Shown here piece after piece: positions 31,788 through 39,621 of a stretch of DNA of 64,000 nucleotides. The position numbers and the translations under genes are program-made. Below the pieces are notes generated by a model. The model made no database searches. It was given only the letters and a program-made list of their open reading frames with translations, and had not been told where the DNA came from. Within the stretch, counting starts at the first letter, position 1, and each line of letters begins with the position of its first letter. This DNA is from Clostridia bacterium (GTDB lineage Bacteria; Bacillota; Clostridia; Oscillospirales; CAG-272): assembly GCA_017463125.1 (NCBI GenBank), contig JAFTPV010000003.1:1-64000 (forward strand), given 5' to 3'.

Positions 31788-34340
31788 TTTAATTTGCTCG
31801 GCGTGGCCGCCCGCCAAAGTTATCATCTTAACCGCTTGGAGTGAGAACTTATCGGCTATTATTGTAAGCCGCTTGGTCATAACTCCTCTTGCAAGTATCT
31901 TAACTCTTTCTGCTGATTTTGGAGCAATCTTACGTTTCTTCAGCTCGTCGATTGACACGGTTTCGCCGTCGTCAAAGAGATTGCAAATCGTGTCAAGGTT
32001 TACCTCGCACACTTTTCCGGAAAATGACTTCCTTTCAATCTCTACAATTTCAATGCTCGCAACCGCCTCTTCGTCAGTAACAAGAGCATCGGCCTCGATT
32101 GCATTTACGTGAAGAACGGGCTCTTCGATTACCTCTTCGACAGGTTCTTCGATTACCTCTACGACGGGCTCTTCGATTACCTCCTCGGCAGGCTCTTCGA
32201 TTACCTCTTCGACGGGTTCTTCGACTACCTCTACGTCAGGCTCTTCGATTACCTCTTCGGCAATCGGCTGCTCGGGATCCTTATCAACGAATTCAAACAC
32301 CGTTCCGCTTTCGGCAGATACGGGCTCTTGATTCTGCTGAGTATCACCCTCGACTATTTCGGCAACGTCAACCTTTACTACGTTAGCATCATCGTCAAGC
32401 TTCATACCCGAAGGAAGAACGACCTTGACAAGCCCCTTGTCAATAAGCTTATCGACAGTTTCGTAAGGCAGACGGTAATCAATATCGGGCATTTCACCGT
32501 GAACAATACCAAGCTCGCCCATCATATCAACTATAAGCTCAAGTGCATATTTCAGCGCTCTGTCGCTTCTGATTTTAAGCTTCATAGGAGTTTTCTCGTA
32601 CTTCGGCTTATCAGAAACATTAGTGAATCGATACTTCGTTCCCTCGTAAGCAGCGGGGTCAAGAGCTAGATAAAGAACGAGAGTTTTACCCTTGACGTTA
32701 AGCTTCGCGATAGAGGTCTTACCGCTAGAGAAGGACTCGTGCGACCAGCTTATTCTGGATTTAACATCCTGATAGGAGAGAAGAATATTCTTGACAACCG
32801 AATAGTAGTCCTGGATACGCTCTTCTGCCTGAATAAATCTTGACATAAAGGAGGTGCGATAGTGGACGAGAACATACTCACCATTAATAAACATTCTCGC
32901 TTCACCGTCATCGTCCTCGGAAAGCTCGTCATCTGATTCAATAGTAACGGCATCGCTGCCGAGGAATACAAGCTCCTCCTCGTACACAGGATCCATAGCT
33001 GCCTCTATCTCGATAACAGGGCCGTCGTCAAGCTCCTCGATAACGTCCTCAAGCGTTCTCATAAGCTTTCCGTCAACGATATCGTCACCAAGACGGACAA
33101 CCACCTTATCATTAACGCCGCGTCTTGGAGGAATTACCTCAACGGTAGCAATCTCATCGCTGTCAACTCTCTCTCTGGTAATAACCGCATCAATCTCACC
33201 GTCAGCATTCTCTTCACCCGGCTCAAGCACGGGAGCAGAGGGAACGACAGGCTCCTCGACAGCAGGTGCTGGAGCGGTATTGACCTCGAGAGTGCAGGCA
33301 ACGGGAGCTTCAGCCTCCTCGGGCGCGGTAGAATATCCGTCACTATACACAGGACGGGCATTCGGGAATATGCTCATGTGCCTGAAATTAGTATTCGGGA
33401 TATAGATTCCCTCGTATTTATCCTCGGTAGGAATCTCAGGTACAATTTCAGGTGCGGTATCGGACGCTACGGAAGCTGCCGCAGCTCCTGTAATAAGGCT
33501 TGGTGCCTTGCCGCGACGTCTGTATGCTCTGACCTTGGGTGCAGAGGCGGCAGCAAGTGTTTCAGTTGCCTCATCTGTGCTGTATGTAACGCTTATGGGA
33601 GTATCCGCCGTACTCTTTGCTAACGTGGGATCGTCACGCATAATGATTTCTACATCTGAGTCGGGTCTATAAACTCTCGGCTGCATATCGGCTGTCGGAT
33701 ATGCATAGGGGCCTTGAGCGTAAGGGGGCTGGCTCGGTGCAGAGGAATAGGGGGGCGCATACTGCGGCTGACTCTGCATTGTCGGTGAAGGTCTGCCGGC
33801 GGGTGCTGCGGTCTGCGTTGCGACAGGGGTATACCCAGAAGTCTGCGGCTGCGGCTCGTTTGTCGGCGGAACGTAACCCGGCATATCTCGCTCTGGAACA
33901 GGGCCGTGACGGTGCGGCTCGCTGTCAGCAGAGTCGGGAGATTTGGAAGCGGATACGGACGGGTCCTTGGATTTTGCAAAATCGTCCTCGAGAAGAACCT
34001 TCCTCGGTGTTTCACCGGCGGTTTCGTTCTCATCCCACTTTGCCTCGTTAAGCTCGTCGTAGAGCTGAACGGTTTCCTCTGTTTCAATCTTTGAAAGGCG
34101 CTTAACACGCGTTCTGGCACCGGATATTTTCTTATTTATAGAGATCAGGGCGGCTATAAGCAATACCGCTACAAGTATAAATCCGGCTATAACCATAATC
34201 ACGGCAAATGGGTCTATCGAAATTTTTATAAGAGGCTCGCCCTCCCCTGCCGCAAGGGTAGGTACGCCTGTAACGAGGAGCATGATAACAGAAAGCAAGA
34301 AAACAAACAAAAGCTTTGAGCGCTTGCCGAAATTATTCAT
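31785..34340 (-). CDS. Membrane-anchored protein with C-terminal ribosomal uL15-like domain
   Basis: An 851-residue protein from ATG 34340 (GGAGGG 5 bases upstream; a longer in-frame start at 34403 is less likely). Residues 1-31 look like a signal peptide and 43-67 a membrane helix. A Pro/Gln/Ala-rich region follows (about 100-380), then a conserved globular region (about 480-640), and tandem 8-residue repeats of the EEVIEEPV type (about 693-742). The last 78 residues, for example VNLDTICNLFDDGETVSIDE and KRLTIIADKFSLQAVKMI, match the C-terminal half of ribosomal protein uL15. The similarity is recognised by eye. A ribosome role is not implied, because the protein is membrane-anchored. Confidence 0.72.
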   Translation of the reverse strand: MNNFGKRSKLLFVFLLSVIMLLVTGVPTLAAGEGEPLIKISIDPFAVIMVIAGFILVAVLLIAALISINKKISGARTRVKRLSKIETEETVQLYDELNEAKWDENETAGETPRKVLLEDDFAKSKDPSVSASKSPDSADSEPHRHGPVPERDMPGYVPPTNEPQPQTSGYTPVATQTAAPAGRPSPTMQSQPQYAPPYSSAPSQPPYAQGPYAYPTADMQPRVYRPDSDVEIIMRDDPTLAKSTADTPISVTYSTDEATETLAAASAPKVRAYRRRGKAPSLITGAAAASVASDTAPEIVPEIPTEDKYEGIYIPNTNFRHMSIFPNARPVYSDGYSTAPEEAEAPVACTLEVNTAPAPAVEEPVVPSAPVLEPGEENADGEIDAVITRERVDSDEIATVEVIPPRRGVNDKVVVRLGDDIVDGKLMRTLEDVIEELDDGPVIEIEAAMDPVYEEELVFLGSDAVTIESDDELSEDDDGEARMFINGEYVLVHYRTSFMSRFIQAEERIQDYYSVVKNILLSYQDVKSRISWSHESFSSGKTSIAKLNVKGKTLVLYLALDPAAYEGTKYRFTNVSDKPKYEKTPMKLKIRSDRALKYALELIVDMMGELGIVHGEMPDIDYRLPYETVDKLIDKGLVKVVLPSGMKLDDDANVVKVDVAEIVEGDTQQNQEPVSAESGTVFEFVDKDPEQPIAEEVIEEPDVEVVEEPVEEVIEEPAEEVIEEPVVEVIEEPVEEVIEEPVLHVNAIEADALVTDEEAVASIEIVEIERKSFSGKVCEVNLDTICNLFDDGETVSIDELKKRKIAPKSAERVKILARGVMTKRLTIIADKFSLQAVKMITLAGGHAEQIK
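32116..32262 (-). repeat. In-frame 24-bp tandem repeats (EEVIEEPV)
   Basis: About six imperfect 24-bp units inside the uL15-like gene encode an acidic spacer rich in Glu, Val, Ile and Pro. Copy number is likely to vary between strains by slippage. Confidence 0.8.
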
Positions 34341-34422
34341 ACTACCCTCCATTCTGCCGCGCGTGCGACGTTTTTTTGTCATAATAGGCGTAAAAACACG
34401 CATAATAATACATCATTACATA

Positions 34423-34451
34423 ATTATAGCACCTTTTACAAATAAAATCAA
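34423..34451 (-). promoter_or_regulatory. uL15-like gene promoter
   Basis: On the minus strand, -35 TTGATT (34451-34446) and -10 TATAAT (34428-34423) are 17 bp apart and about 83 bp upstream of the preferred start. Confidence 0.65.
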
Positions 34452-34494
34452 CAGTTTTTTAATTATTTTTTTATTTTGCGTATATAAAAGAGGA

Positions 34495-34522
34495 GGCAGA
34501 CCGCTTTTTTATCCGATCTGCC
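34495..34522 (-). terminator. Terminator of the 142-residue membrane protein gene
   Basis: A 9-bp stem with one G-U pair (34514-34522 with 34495-34503, minus strand), followed on the minus strand by TCCTCTTTT. Confidence 0.65.
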
Positions 34523-34530
34523 CAAGGCTG

Positions 34531-34959
34531 CTACTGCTTATAATAATTTTCTTCGTTTATACGGATAAGCTCCGTGCCGTTATAGCTACCCGTAGCGTAA
34601 GAGTGAGTCGTGCTCTCCCCACTATCCTGCCAGGTGAACGTTATTTCCGAGGCGTCAGAGCTAATGCGATACGTGAAATCTTTTTTCACTTCAGTGCCGT
34701 CCTCGACAACCGTGTAATTCAGAGCACCCGTTCCGTCCTCGCTAAAGGTGTAATATGACGAGCCGATGCCCGAAACCGAGAGAGAGTATGTTCCCGAAAT
34801 GGTGTCACTCCCCGATGGGTCAGATGGCGCAAAAATTAACACTGCCGCAAGAATCGCAAGCACTACCGCTAAGGTAACGGCTATGGCAATCACGATTTTC
34901 TTATTTTCCGGTGTTATAAGACCGCAAATACCGGATTTCTTTTTTTCTGTATTTTGCAT
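34531..34959 (-). CDS. Single-pass membrane protein with beta-rich extracytoplasmic domain
   Basis: A 142-residue protein. A cytosolic N-terminus (1-20), one membrane helix (about 22-44) and an exported Ser/Thr-rich domain (about 50-142) are predicted. That domain contains short alternating beta strands (ISGTYSLSVSG, YYTFSEDGTGALNYTV, EITFTWQD), like small lipocalin-type or DUF5640-type modules. A good AAAGGA site precedes ATG 34959. It is monocistronic, with its own promoter and terminator. I do not recognise a named family with confidence. Confidence 0.7.
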   Translation of the reverse strand: MQNTEKKKSGICGLITPENKKIVIAIAVTLAVVLAILAAVLIFAPSDPSGSDTISGTYSLSVSGIGSSYYTFSEDGTGALNYTVVEDGTEVKKDFTYRISSDASEITFTWQDSGESTTHSYATGSYNGTELIRINEENYYKQ

Positions 34960-34989
34960 ATAGGTATCCTTTCATTTTTCATTTTCTTT

Positions 34990-35018
34990 ATTCTAACATA
35001 TTTTTTTCGGTTTGTCAC
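34990..35018 (-). promoter_or_regulatory. Promoter of the 142-residue membrane protein gene
   Basis: On the minus strand, -35 GTGACA (35018-35013) and -10 TAGAAT (34995-34990) are 17 bp apart. Confidence 0.6.
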
Positions 35019-35057
35019 TAGTTTTTTTATTTTTTGTCCAAAAAATGCATTCTTTGA

Positions 35058-35086
35058 TTGACAAAAGCGGGCTTTGGCATTATAAT
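35058..35086 (+). promoter_or_regulatory. Perfect consensus promoter of the DUF5662 gene
   Basis: -35 TTGACA (35058-35063) and -10 TATAAT (35081-35086) are exactly 17 bp apart. The predicted transcription start (about 35093) leaves only about 10 nt before the GTG at 35103. Confidence 0.85.
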
Positions 35087-35102
35087 ATTTAAGGAAAGTC
35101 GG

Positions 35103-35645
35103 GTGATTAAAATTTATATCAAGAAATTCTTTTGTCACATATTTTTAATTTTCCGCCACAAATGGCGTGTATTTATAAACTGCTGTAAGTGCGGACTCGT
35201 GTGGCAGGGTATCGTTCACGATATGTCAAAATTCTCGCCTAGCGAGCTTTTTGAAAGTGTGAAATATTATCAAGGAAACCGCTCACCAATCGGTGTTTGC
35301 AGAAGAGCTAACGGTGTAAGCCTTGCGTGGCTTCATCACAAGGGACGAAACAAGCGCCATATCGAATACTGGCTTGACGGTGACTGCGAGGTTACGCCTC
35401 TTATGCCATACGAATACGCCGTTGAGTGCGTGTGCGATAAGCTTGCGGCAACGAGAACCTACGCGGGCAAGAATTATTCGCCCGATATGCCGCTTTCTCA
35501 CTGGGAAAGGTATGGCTGTAAGGTGAACGGGAATCCAAAAACGATGAAATTTATTGAAGAGGTCTTTGCAGACGTGAAGCTCTACGGCGAGGACTACGTT
35601 CTGAACAAAAAATACATGAAAGCAACCTACAAAAAATGGTCATGA
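35103..35645 (+). CDS. DUF5662 family protein (HD-like)
   Basis: A 180-residue protein starting at GTG 35103 with AAGGAAAG immediately upstream. Earlier in-frame codons lie inside the -35 and -10 boxes and cannot be used. It matches the DUF5662 family: HKWRVFINCCKCGLVWQGIV, then HDMSKFSPSELFES, LAWLHHKGRNKRHIEYW and PYEYAVECVCDKLAA. Conserved His/Asp pairs (HDMSKF and HHKGRNKRH) suggest a metal-dependent HD-type phosphohydrolase, though this is inferred. Its stop overlaps the start of the permease gene, so the two are coupled. Confidence 0.82.
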   Translation: MIKIYIKKFFCHIFLIFRHKWRVFINCCKCGLVWQGIVHDMSKFSPSELFESVKYYQGNRSPIGVCRRANGVSLAWLHHKGRNKRHIEYWLDGDCEVTPLMPYEYAVECVCDKLAATRTYAGKNYSPDMPLSHWERYGCKVNGNPKTMKFIEEVFADVKLYGEDYVLNKKYMKATYKKWS

Positions 35646-36757
35646 CTATGGAAAAAGCAAAAGCATTTATAAAAGAAAACGTCGTTCTTATAATCGCGTT
35701 CTTCGCGGCAACCTTAACTTCCTTTATCGTACCGCCCGATGCGGAATATTTCGGATATTTTGATTTCAAAACGCTTACCTGCCTTTTCTGCGTTCTGGCG
35801 GTGGTGTGCGCTCTTCGTAACATCAGATTTTTCTACACTATGGCGAAGGCTATAATAAGGAAATTCAGAAATACGAGAACTGCTATACTCGCGCTGGTGT
35901 ACATCACGTTCATCGGCTCTATGCTGATAGCAAACGATATGGCGCTCTTGACCTTCCTTCCTCTTGGCTATTTTGTGCTTCACACGACGGGGAAGGAAAA
36001 GTATCTCGCCTTTACCTACATAATGCAAAACATAGCGGCAAATCTCGGCGGAATGTTGACACCCTTCGGAAATCCGCAGAACCTATATCTCTACTCAAAA
36101 TTCAATATCCCAGACGCCGAATTTGTTTCGATAATGTTTCTGCCATTTATTATCTCTATAATTCTTATTACTGCCTGTTGTCTTATCTTTGTTAAATCAG
36201 AGCCGCTCGAGATAGAGGAGAAGGCAGCGGCGCTCCCAGTCTTTAGAACGGCGATATACCTCGTTCTCTTTGCGTTCTCTATACTGATAGTTTTCAAAAG
36301 CGTGCCGTACTGGCTCGGGCTGATAATTATTCCGATAGCTATTCTGATTATGGACAGAGAGGCACTAAAACAGGTTGACTACGGACTGCTATTTACCTTT
36401 GTTTTCTTCTTTATCTTTGCGGGGAATATGTCGAGGATAGATGTCGTGCGCGACTTCTTCTCCTACCTTCTTGAGCAGAACACTCTTATTTTCTCTGCCC
36501 TGTCCTGCCAGGTTATAAGTAACGTTCCCTCGGCAATACTGCTCTCGCAGTTTACCGAAAATTACCGCGAGCTGCTCCTCGGTGTAAACATCGGAGGCGC
36601 GGGAACGCTTATCGCATCTCTTGCAAGCCTTATCACCTTTAAGGAATATACGAAGCAGGACCCGAAGCACACACTCGGTTACATAGTAAAGTTCTCGGCT
36701 TATAATTTTGCGTTCCTTATTATATTAATAATCGTTTGTTCTTTCTTAGGGGCTTGA
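35642..36757 (+). CDS. ArsB/CitMHS-type (ion transporter superfamily) permease
   Basis: A 371-residue membrane protein with about 10-11 hydrophobic helices, of the SLC13/ArsB/CitMHS superfamily. Two re-entrant-loop-like motifs are visible: ANLGGMLTPFGNPQNLYLY (about 138-156), the NPQN type substrate loop, and SNVPSAILLSQF (near 295-306). The substrate could be a carboxylate, arsenite or sulfate. No ars genes or TCA genes are nearby. I start it at ATG 35642, which overlaps the upstream TGA; ATG 35636 and 35648 are also in frame. It ends at a strong bidirectional terminator. Confidence 0.82.
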   Translation: MTMEKAKAFIKENVVLIIAFFAATLTSFIVPPDAEYFGYFDFKTLTCLFCVLAVVCALRNIRFFYTMAKAIIRKFRNTRTAILALVYITFIGSMLIANDMALLTFLPLGYFVLHTTGKEKYLAFTYIMQNIAANLGGMLTPFGNPQNLYLYSKFNIPDAEFVSIMFLPFIISIILITACCLIFVKSEPLEIEEKAAALPVFRTAIYLVLFAFSILIVFKSVPYWLGLIIIPIAILIMDREALKQVDYGLLFTFVFFFIFAGNMSRIDVVRDFFSYLLEQNTLIFSALSCQVISNVPSAILLSQFTENYRELLLGVNIGGAGTLIASLASLITFKEYTKQDPKHTLGYIVKFSAYNFAFLIILIIVCSFLGA

Positions 36758-36765
36758 TAATAATA

Positions 36766-36794
36766 ATAAACCGGACAGTCGCTGTCCGGTTTAT
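36766..36794. terminator. Bidirectional terminator
   Basis: A 13-bp perfect stem (36766-36778 with 36782-36794) and a TCG loop separates the convergent permease and small membrane protein genes. Confidence 0.88.
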
Positions 36795-36795
36795 C

Positions 36796-37161
36796 TTATA
36801 TATTTTTCAGTAGATACGATAAATGTATAAGCAGTATTTGAAGGATTATTATCACGATATAGAGTACAACCGTAGTCAAGAGAAGGTGGTTTTCGCTGTG
36901 ATAATTTTTCGTTGACCACTCGTATATTTTGTCCTCGGAGTGATCCTTAAGAGCAAGGAGATATATGAGCGACGATCCTCCTATAAGCGTCACGGCAGAC
37001 CAATAATAGCTATCTCTTAAGCATACTACGCCACCGAAGGTGAGGAAAAAGTTGGCTATCAGCGTCACTGCTTTCATCACCACTCTGTAAACCTCGACGA
37101 TTATAGGGAAAAATCCGAATTTCTTAATTACCTCGCGTATTATTTCCCTCTTTGATTTCAT
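36796..37161 (-). CDS. Small membrane protein downstream of a structured RNA
   Basis: A 121-residue protein with a basic N-terminus and three hydrophobic segments (about 28-48, 53-70 and 94-118). AGGAGGG lies 7 bases before ATG 37161. It matches no family I recognise. Its gene starts about 20 bp after the terminator of the structured RNA at 37182-37388. It is therefore either transcribed by read-through of that terminator, in which case the RNA would be a cis-regulator, or from a promoter I cannot see. Confidence 0.65.
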   Translation of the reverse strand: MKSKREIIREVIKKFGFFPIIVEVYRVVMKAVTLIANFFLTFGGVVCLRDSYYWSAVTLIGGSSLIYLLALKDHSEDKIYEWSTKNYHSENHLLLTTVVLYIVIIILQILLIHLSYLLKNI

Positions 37162-37180
37162 CAGTCTACCCTCCTAAAAA

Positions 37181-37211
37181 ACAAAAAGTGCGACAACCGA
37201 AGTCGTCGCAC
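37181..37211 (-). terminator. UUCG-tetraloop intrinsic terminator of the structured RNA
   Basis: On the minus strand, a 10-bp stem (37211-37202 with 37197-37188, one G-U pair) closes a TTCG tetraloop and is followed by TTTTTGTTTTTT. Confidence 0.9.
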
Positions 37212-37388
37212 CGAAAAACGCGGGATTCCAGTTGCTGCAACACAAACTGAAACCAAGGTTAGCAATACTGTCCCAAGTCGGAATCCGCGTTTTTGCCGAA
37301 TTCATACTTGTAACAGTATTGCAAAAAAAGGGTACAATTATCCCTCTAGACCAAAATACCTCGAAAAAAATATTCAGTTTGTGTTGCA
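37182..37388 (-). ncRNA. Structured RNA with closing stem, nested hairpin and competing pairing
   Basis: A transcript of about 206 nt, promoter at 37394-37422 and terminator at 37181-37211, has no open frame of note. Its 5' end (37389-37373) pairs perfectly over 17 bp with 37251-37235. Inside, 37322-37313 pairs with 37271-37262 (10 bp), extended by 37310-37306 with 37278-37274 (5 bp) and 37303-37297 with 37287-37281 (7 bp). The apical strand 37294-37280 can instead pair with 37229-37214 (15 bp with one bulged base), which lies outside the closing stem. The RNA can therefore form a pseudoknot or switch. It is not a tRNA, tmRNA, SRP RNA or T-box by motif. Terminal pairing and size recall 6S RNA, but the strands are too unequal to claim it. 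Confidence 0.75.
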
Positions 37389-37393
37389 GGTTT

Positions 37394-37422
37394 ATTATAG
37401 CACAAATTTTAGCGCTTTACAA
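37394..37422 (-). promoter_or_regulatory. Promoter of the structured RNA
   Basis: On the minus strand, -35 TTGTAA (37422-37417) and -10 TATAAT (37399-37394) are 17 bp apart. The predicted start (about 37387) coincides with the first bases of the closing stem. Confidence 0.85.
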
Positions 37423-37435
37423 GAGTTTTTACAAT

Positions 37436-37472
37436 AAAAATCCGCAAAGAACCTAGTCCCTTGCGGATTTTT
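37436..37472 (-). terminator. Terminator of the nucleotidyltransferase gene
   Basis: A 12-bp perfect stem (37461-37472 with 37436-37447) is flanked by T runs. It insulates the structured RNA promoter from the upstream gene. Confidence 0.85.
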
Positions 37473-37482
37473 TGATATTTTA

Positions 37483-38397
37483 TTAGAAATTAGCAGGATA
37501 TGTACCGTCGGCGATAAGGGTACGGAAGGCATCAACTACCTTTTCCTTATCTTCTTTATAGGTTACGCCGAACCACTTGTCCTCGTTCTCGATAACCTTA
37601 ACGTCTGCCTTGCCCTCGTCGATGAGATTTGCAACAAGGGTGGGAAGAAGGTACTCGCATTTCATTGGGTTCTTCGGTACGTTCTCGTCAAGGAAGGCTG
37701 CAAGACGCGCGCAGCACTCGTCTATGTAAGAGGGAGTGAAGCCCCAAAGGTTCATAGAAATGAGAGTGTCGGGGTCAAGGTCAAACTTGTCGTCGCCCTC
37801 GATGAAGTAGATGTTGCCCTTATCAGTACCGATTTTAGTACGCTCGACAACGGAGGTGAGCATATTGGTTTCGTTATCATAGGTGCAGACACCGCGCGAT
37901 ACGGTTCCCTGCTCGGTTACGGTATTCTTGATACGGTAGCCGACCATTGCGTAGTGAGCCTTGCCATCGTCATTTGTATTCTTGAGGAAATTATAGATCT
38001 TCTCAAATGCGTGTACGCCGTAGTAGTCGTCAGCGTTGATAACCGCGAAGGGACCTTCAACTATGCCCTTACAGCAAGCGATAGCGTGCGCTGTTCCCCA
38101 AGGCTTTACTCTGCCCTCGGGAATCTCGTAGCCCTCGGGAATCTTATAAAGCTCCTGATAAACGTACTTAACGTTTACGTTCTTACCTGCAAGGTGAGCG
38201 TCCATAACCTCACGGAAGTCCTTCTCAATTTCCTTCTTTATAATAAAGGTGATGTCACGGAAGCCGGCTCTTATAGCATCATATATAGAATAATCTATAA
38301 TGATGTGGCCGTTGTCGTCGATCTTATCAATCTGCTTAAGTCCTCCGTAGCGGCTGCCCATTCCTGCCGCAAGTATCACAAGCTCGGGATTTTTCAT
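37483..38397 (-). CDS. Sugar-phosphate nucleotidyltransferase
   Basis: A 304-residue NTP_transferase-family enzyme. The N-terminal nucleotide-binding signature is LAAGMGSRYGGLKQIDKI (about 9-26), with VINADDYYG (about 118-126) carrying the metal-binding Asp. The signature differs from GalU (GTRFLP), and the protein belongs to the conserved clostridial group annotated only as nucleotidyltransferase. It should couple a sugar phosphate to a nucleotide for wall or capsule glycan synthesis; the actual sugar is unknown. It is a single gene with a clear promoter and terminator. Confidence 0.85.
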   Translation of the reverse strand: MKNPELVILAAGMGSRYGGLKQIDKIDDNGHIIIDYSIYDAIRAGFRDITFIIKKEIEKDFREVMDAHLAGKNVNVKYVYQELYKIPEGYEIPEGRVKPWGTAHAIACCKGIVEGPFAVINADDYYGVHAFEKIYNFLKNTNDDGKAHYAMVGYRIKNTVTEQGTVSRGVCTYDNETNMLTSVVERTKIGTDKGNIYFIEGDDKFDLDPDTLISMNLWGFTPSYIDECCARLAAFLDENVPKNPMKCEYLLPTLVANLIDEGKADVKVIENEDKWFGVTYKEDKEKVVDAFRTLIADGTYPANF

Positions 38398-38433
38398 TAT
38401 TGTTCTCCTTTTTCAAAAAAGTTTTTCAAATAT

Positions 38434-38462
38434 ATTATATAGTATTCTTACGTGCTTTTCAA
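38434..38462 (-). promoter_or_regulatory. Nucleotidyltransferase gene promoter
   Basis: On the minus strand, -35 TTGAAA (38462-38457) and -10 TATAAT (38439-38434) are 17 bp apart. Confidence 0.8.
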
Positions 38463-38554
38463 GGGAAAATGGTGCAATATTTTGTAAAATAGTACAGTTT
38501 TTAAGACTTTTTTACAAGATGAATGTTATTATTTATATTTTTTTGATTTTTGGG

Positions 38555-38583
38555 TTGAACTTTCACGGGATTTAATGTATAAT
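38555..38583 (+). promoter_or_regulatory. Promoter of the RluA-family gene
   Basis: -35 TTGAAC (38555-38560) and -10 TATAAT (38578-38583) are 17 bp apart, followed by GAAGGAGGGGG before ATG 38611. Confidence 0.8.
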
Positions 38584-38610
38584 TTAATAAAAAAGAAGGA
38601 GGGGGCGCTT

Positions 38611-39570
38611 ATGCGTGAGCTTAAGATAGGAAAAAACGAAGCGGGACAAAGGCTTGACAAATTTATTACCAAGACGCTTGACCTGCCTATGAGCCTTCTC
38701 TACAAATCAATAAGGTTAAAGAAAATAAAGGTCAACAGAAAGAGAGCCGAGAACAGTCAGATACTCTGCGAGGGGGATGTGGTGCAGTGCTTTCTCTCTG
38801 ACGAATTTTTTGAAAAAAAGGTGACGAAGCACTCTTACGAGAGTATAACGCCGCGCCTCGATATTATTTACGAGGACGAGAACATTATGCTCTTAAATAA
38901 GCGCCCGGGTGTTTCGGTACACGAGGACGAGGACGGCTCGACGAATACGCTTATTACTCACGTTCAGGCGTATCTTTACGGCAAGGGGGAGTATAGGCCC
39001 GAGGACGAGCTGTGCTTTGCTCCTGCCCTGTGCAACCGTATTGACAGAAACACGGGCGGTATAGTTATTGCGGCAAAAAATGCCGAGGCGCTTAGAGTTA
39101 TGAACGAGAAGATTAAAAGACGTGAGATAGACAAGTTTTATCTTGCTGCAATACACGGCGTACCGAAGAAGGAGTCCGACACGCTGAAGGGCTATCTCTT
39201 GAAGGACGAAAAAACGAAAACTGTCAGAGTCTATGATAAAAACGCCCCCAGAGGCGCAAAGGAGATAATCACGAAATATAAGCTTCTTGCAAAGACTGGG
39301 GACACATCTCTTATCGAGGTTGAATTGCTTACGGGCAGAACGCACCAGATACGCGCACACATGGCGCATATCGGTCACCCGCTTGTCGGCGATGGCAAGT
39401 ACGGAGTCAACCGCGAGGATAGACAAAGGGGCTACAAATACCAAGCGCTATACTCTTACAGACTGAAATTTTCCTTTGACACATTGGTGCCGACGTCTCT
39501 CGATTACCTGAATGGCAAAGAGTTCAAAATTCCAAAAAAAGATATATATTTCACAGCAGAGTTCTTTTGA
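38611..39570 (+). CDS. RluA family pseudouridine synthase
   Basis: A 319-residue enzyme started at ATG 38611 (GGAGGGGG upstream). An N-terminal S4 RNA-binding domain (about 1-60: NEAGQRLDKFITKTLDLP) precedes the catalytic domain. The active-site motif is CNRIDRNTGGIVIAAKN (about 151-167), with the catalytic Asp in RIDRNT. GRTHQIRAHMAHIGHPLVGD (about 245-264) is the family's second landmark. It isomerises uridine in rRNA or tRNA; the exact target cannot be told from sequence. It has its own promoter and terminator. Confidence 0.92.
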   Translation: MRELKIGKNEAGQRLDKFITKTLDLPMSLLYKSIRLKKIKVNRKRAENSQILCEGDVVQCFLSDEFFEKKVTKHSYESITPRLDIIYEDENIMLLNKRPGVSVHEDEDGSTNTLITHVQAYLYGKGEYRPEDELCFAPALCNRIDRNTGGIVIAAKNAEALRVMNEKIKRREIDKFYLAAIHGVPKKESDTLKGYLLKDEKTKTVRVYDKNAPRGAKEIITKYKLLAKTGDTSLIEVELLTGRTHQIRAHMAHIGHPLVGDGKYGVNREDRQRGYKYQALYSYRLKFSFDTLVPTSLDYLNGKEFKIPKKDIYFTAEFF

Positions 39571-39576
39571 TATATG

Positions 39577-39615
39577 ACCGCCTCAAATACATTTCGCATT
39601 TGAGGCGGTGGTTTT
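39577..39615. terminator. Terminator between the RluA-family gene and the secreted-protein operon
   Basis: A 12-bp perfect stem (39577-39588 with 39598-39609) is followed by GGTTTTT. It lies between convergent transcripts. Confidence 0.8.
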
Positions 39616-39621
39616 TATTTA

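Noticed and set aside
32116..32262. Tandem 24-bp repeats that look like a repeat array
   Set aside because: They are in frame inside the uL15-like gene, have no spacers and encode an acidic peptide repeat, so this is not a CRISPR array.
37182..37388. T-box or classical riboswitch at the structured RNA
   Set aside because: No T-box core (AGGGTGG-ACCGCG type) and no recognisable SAM, TPP, lysine, glycine or c-di-GMP aptamer consensus; also no clear antiterminator strand pairing with the terminator stem.
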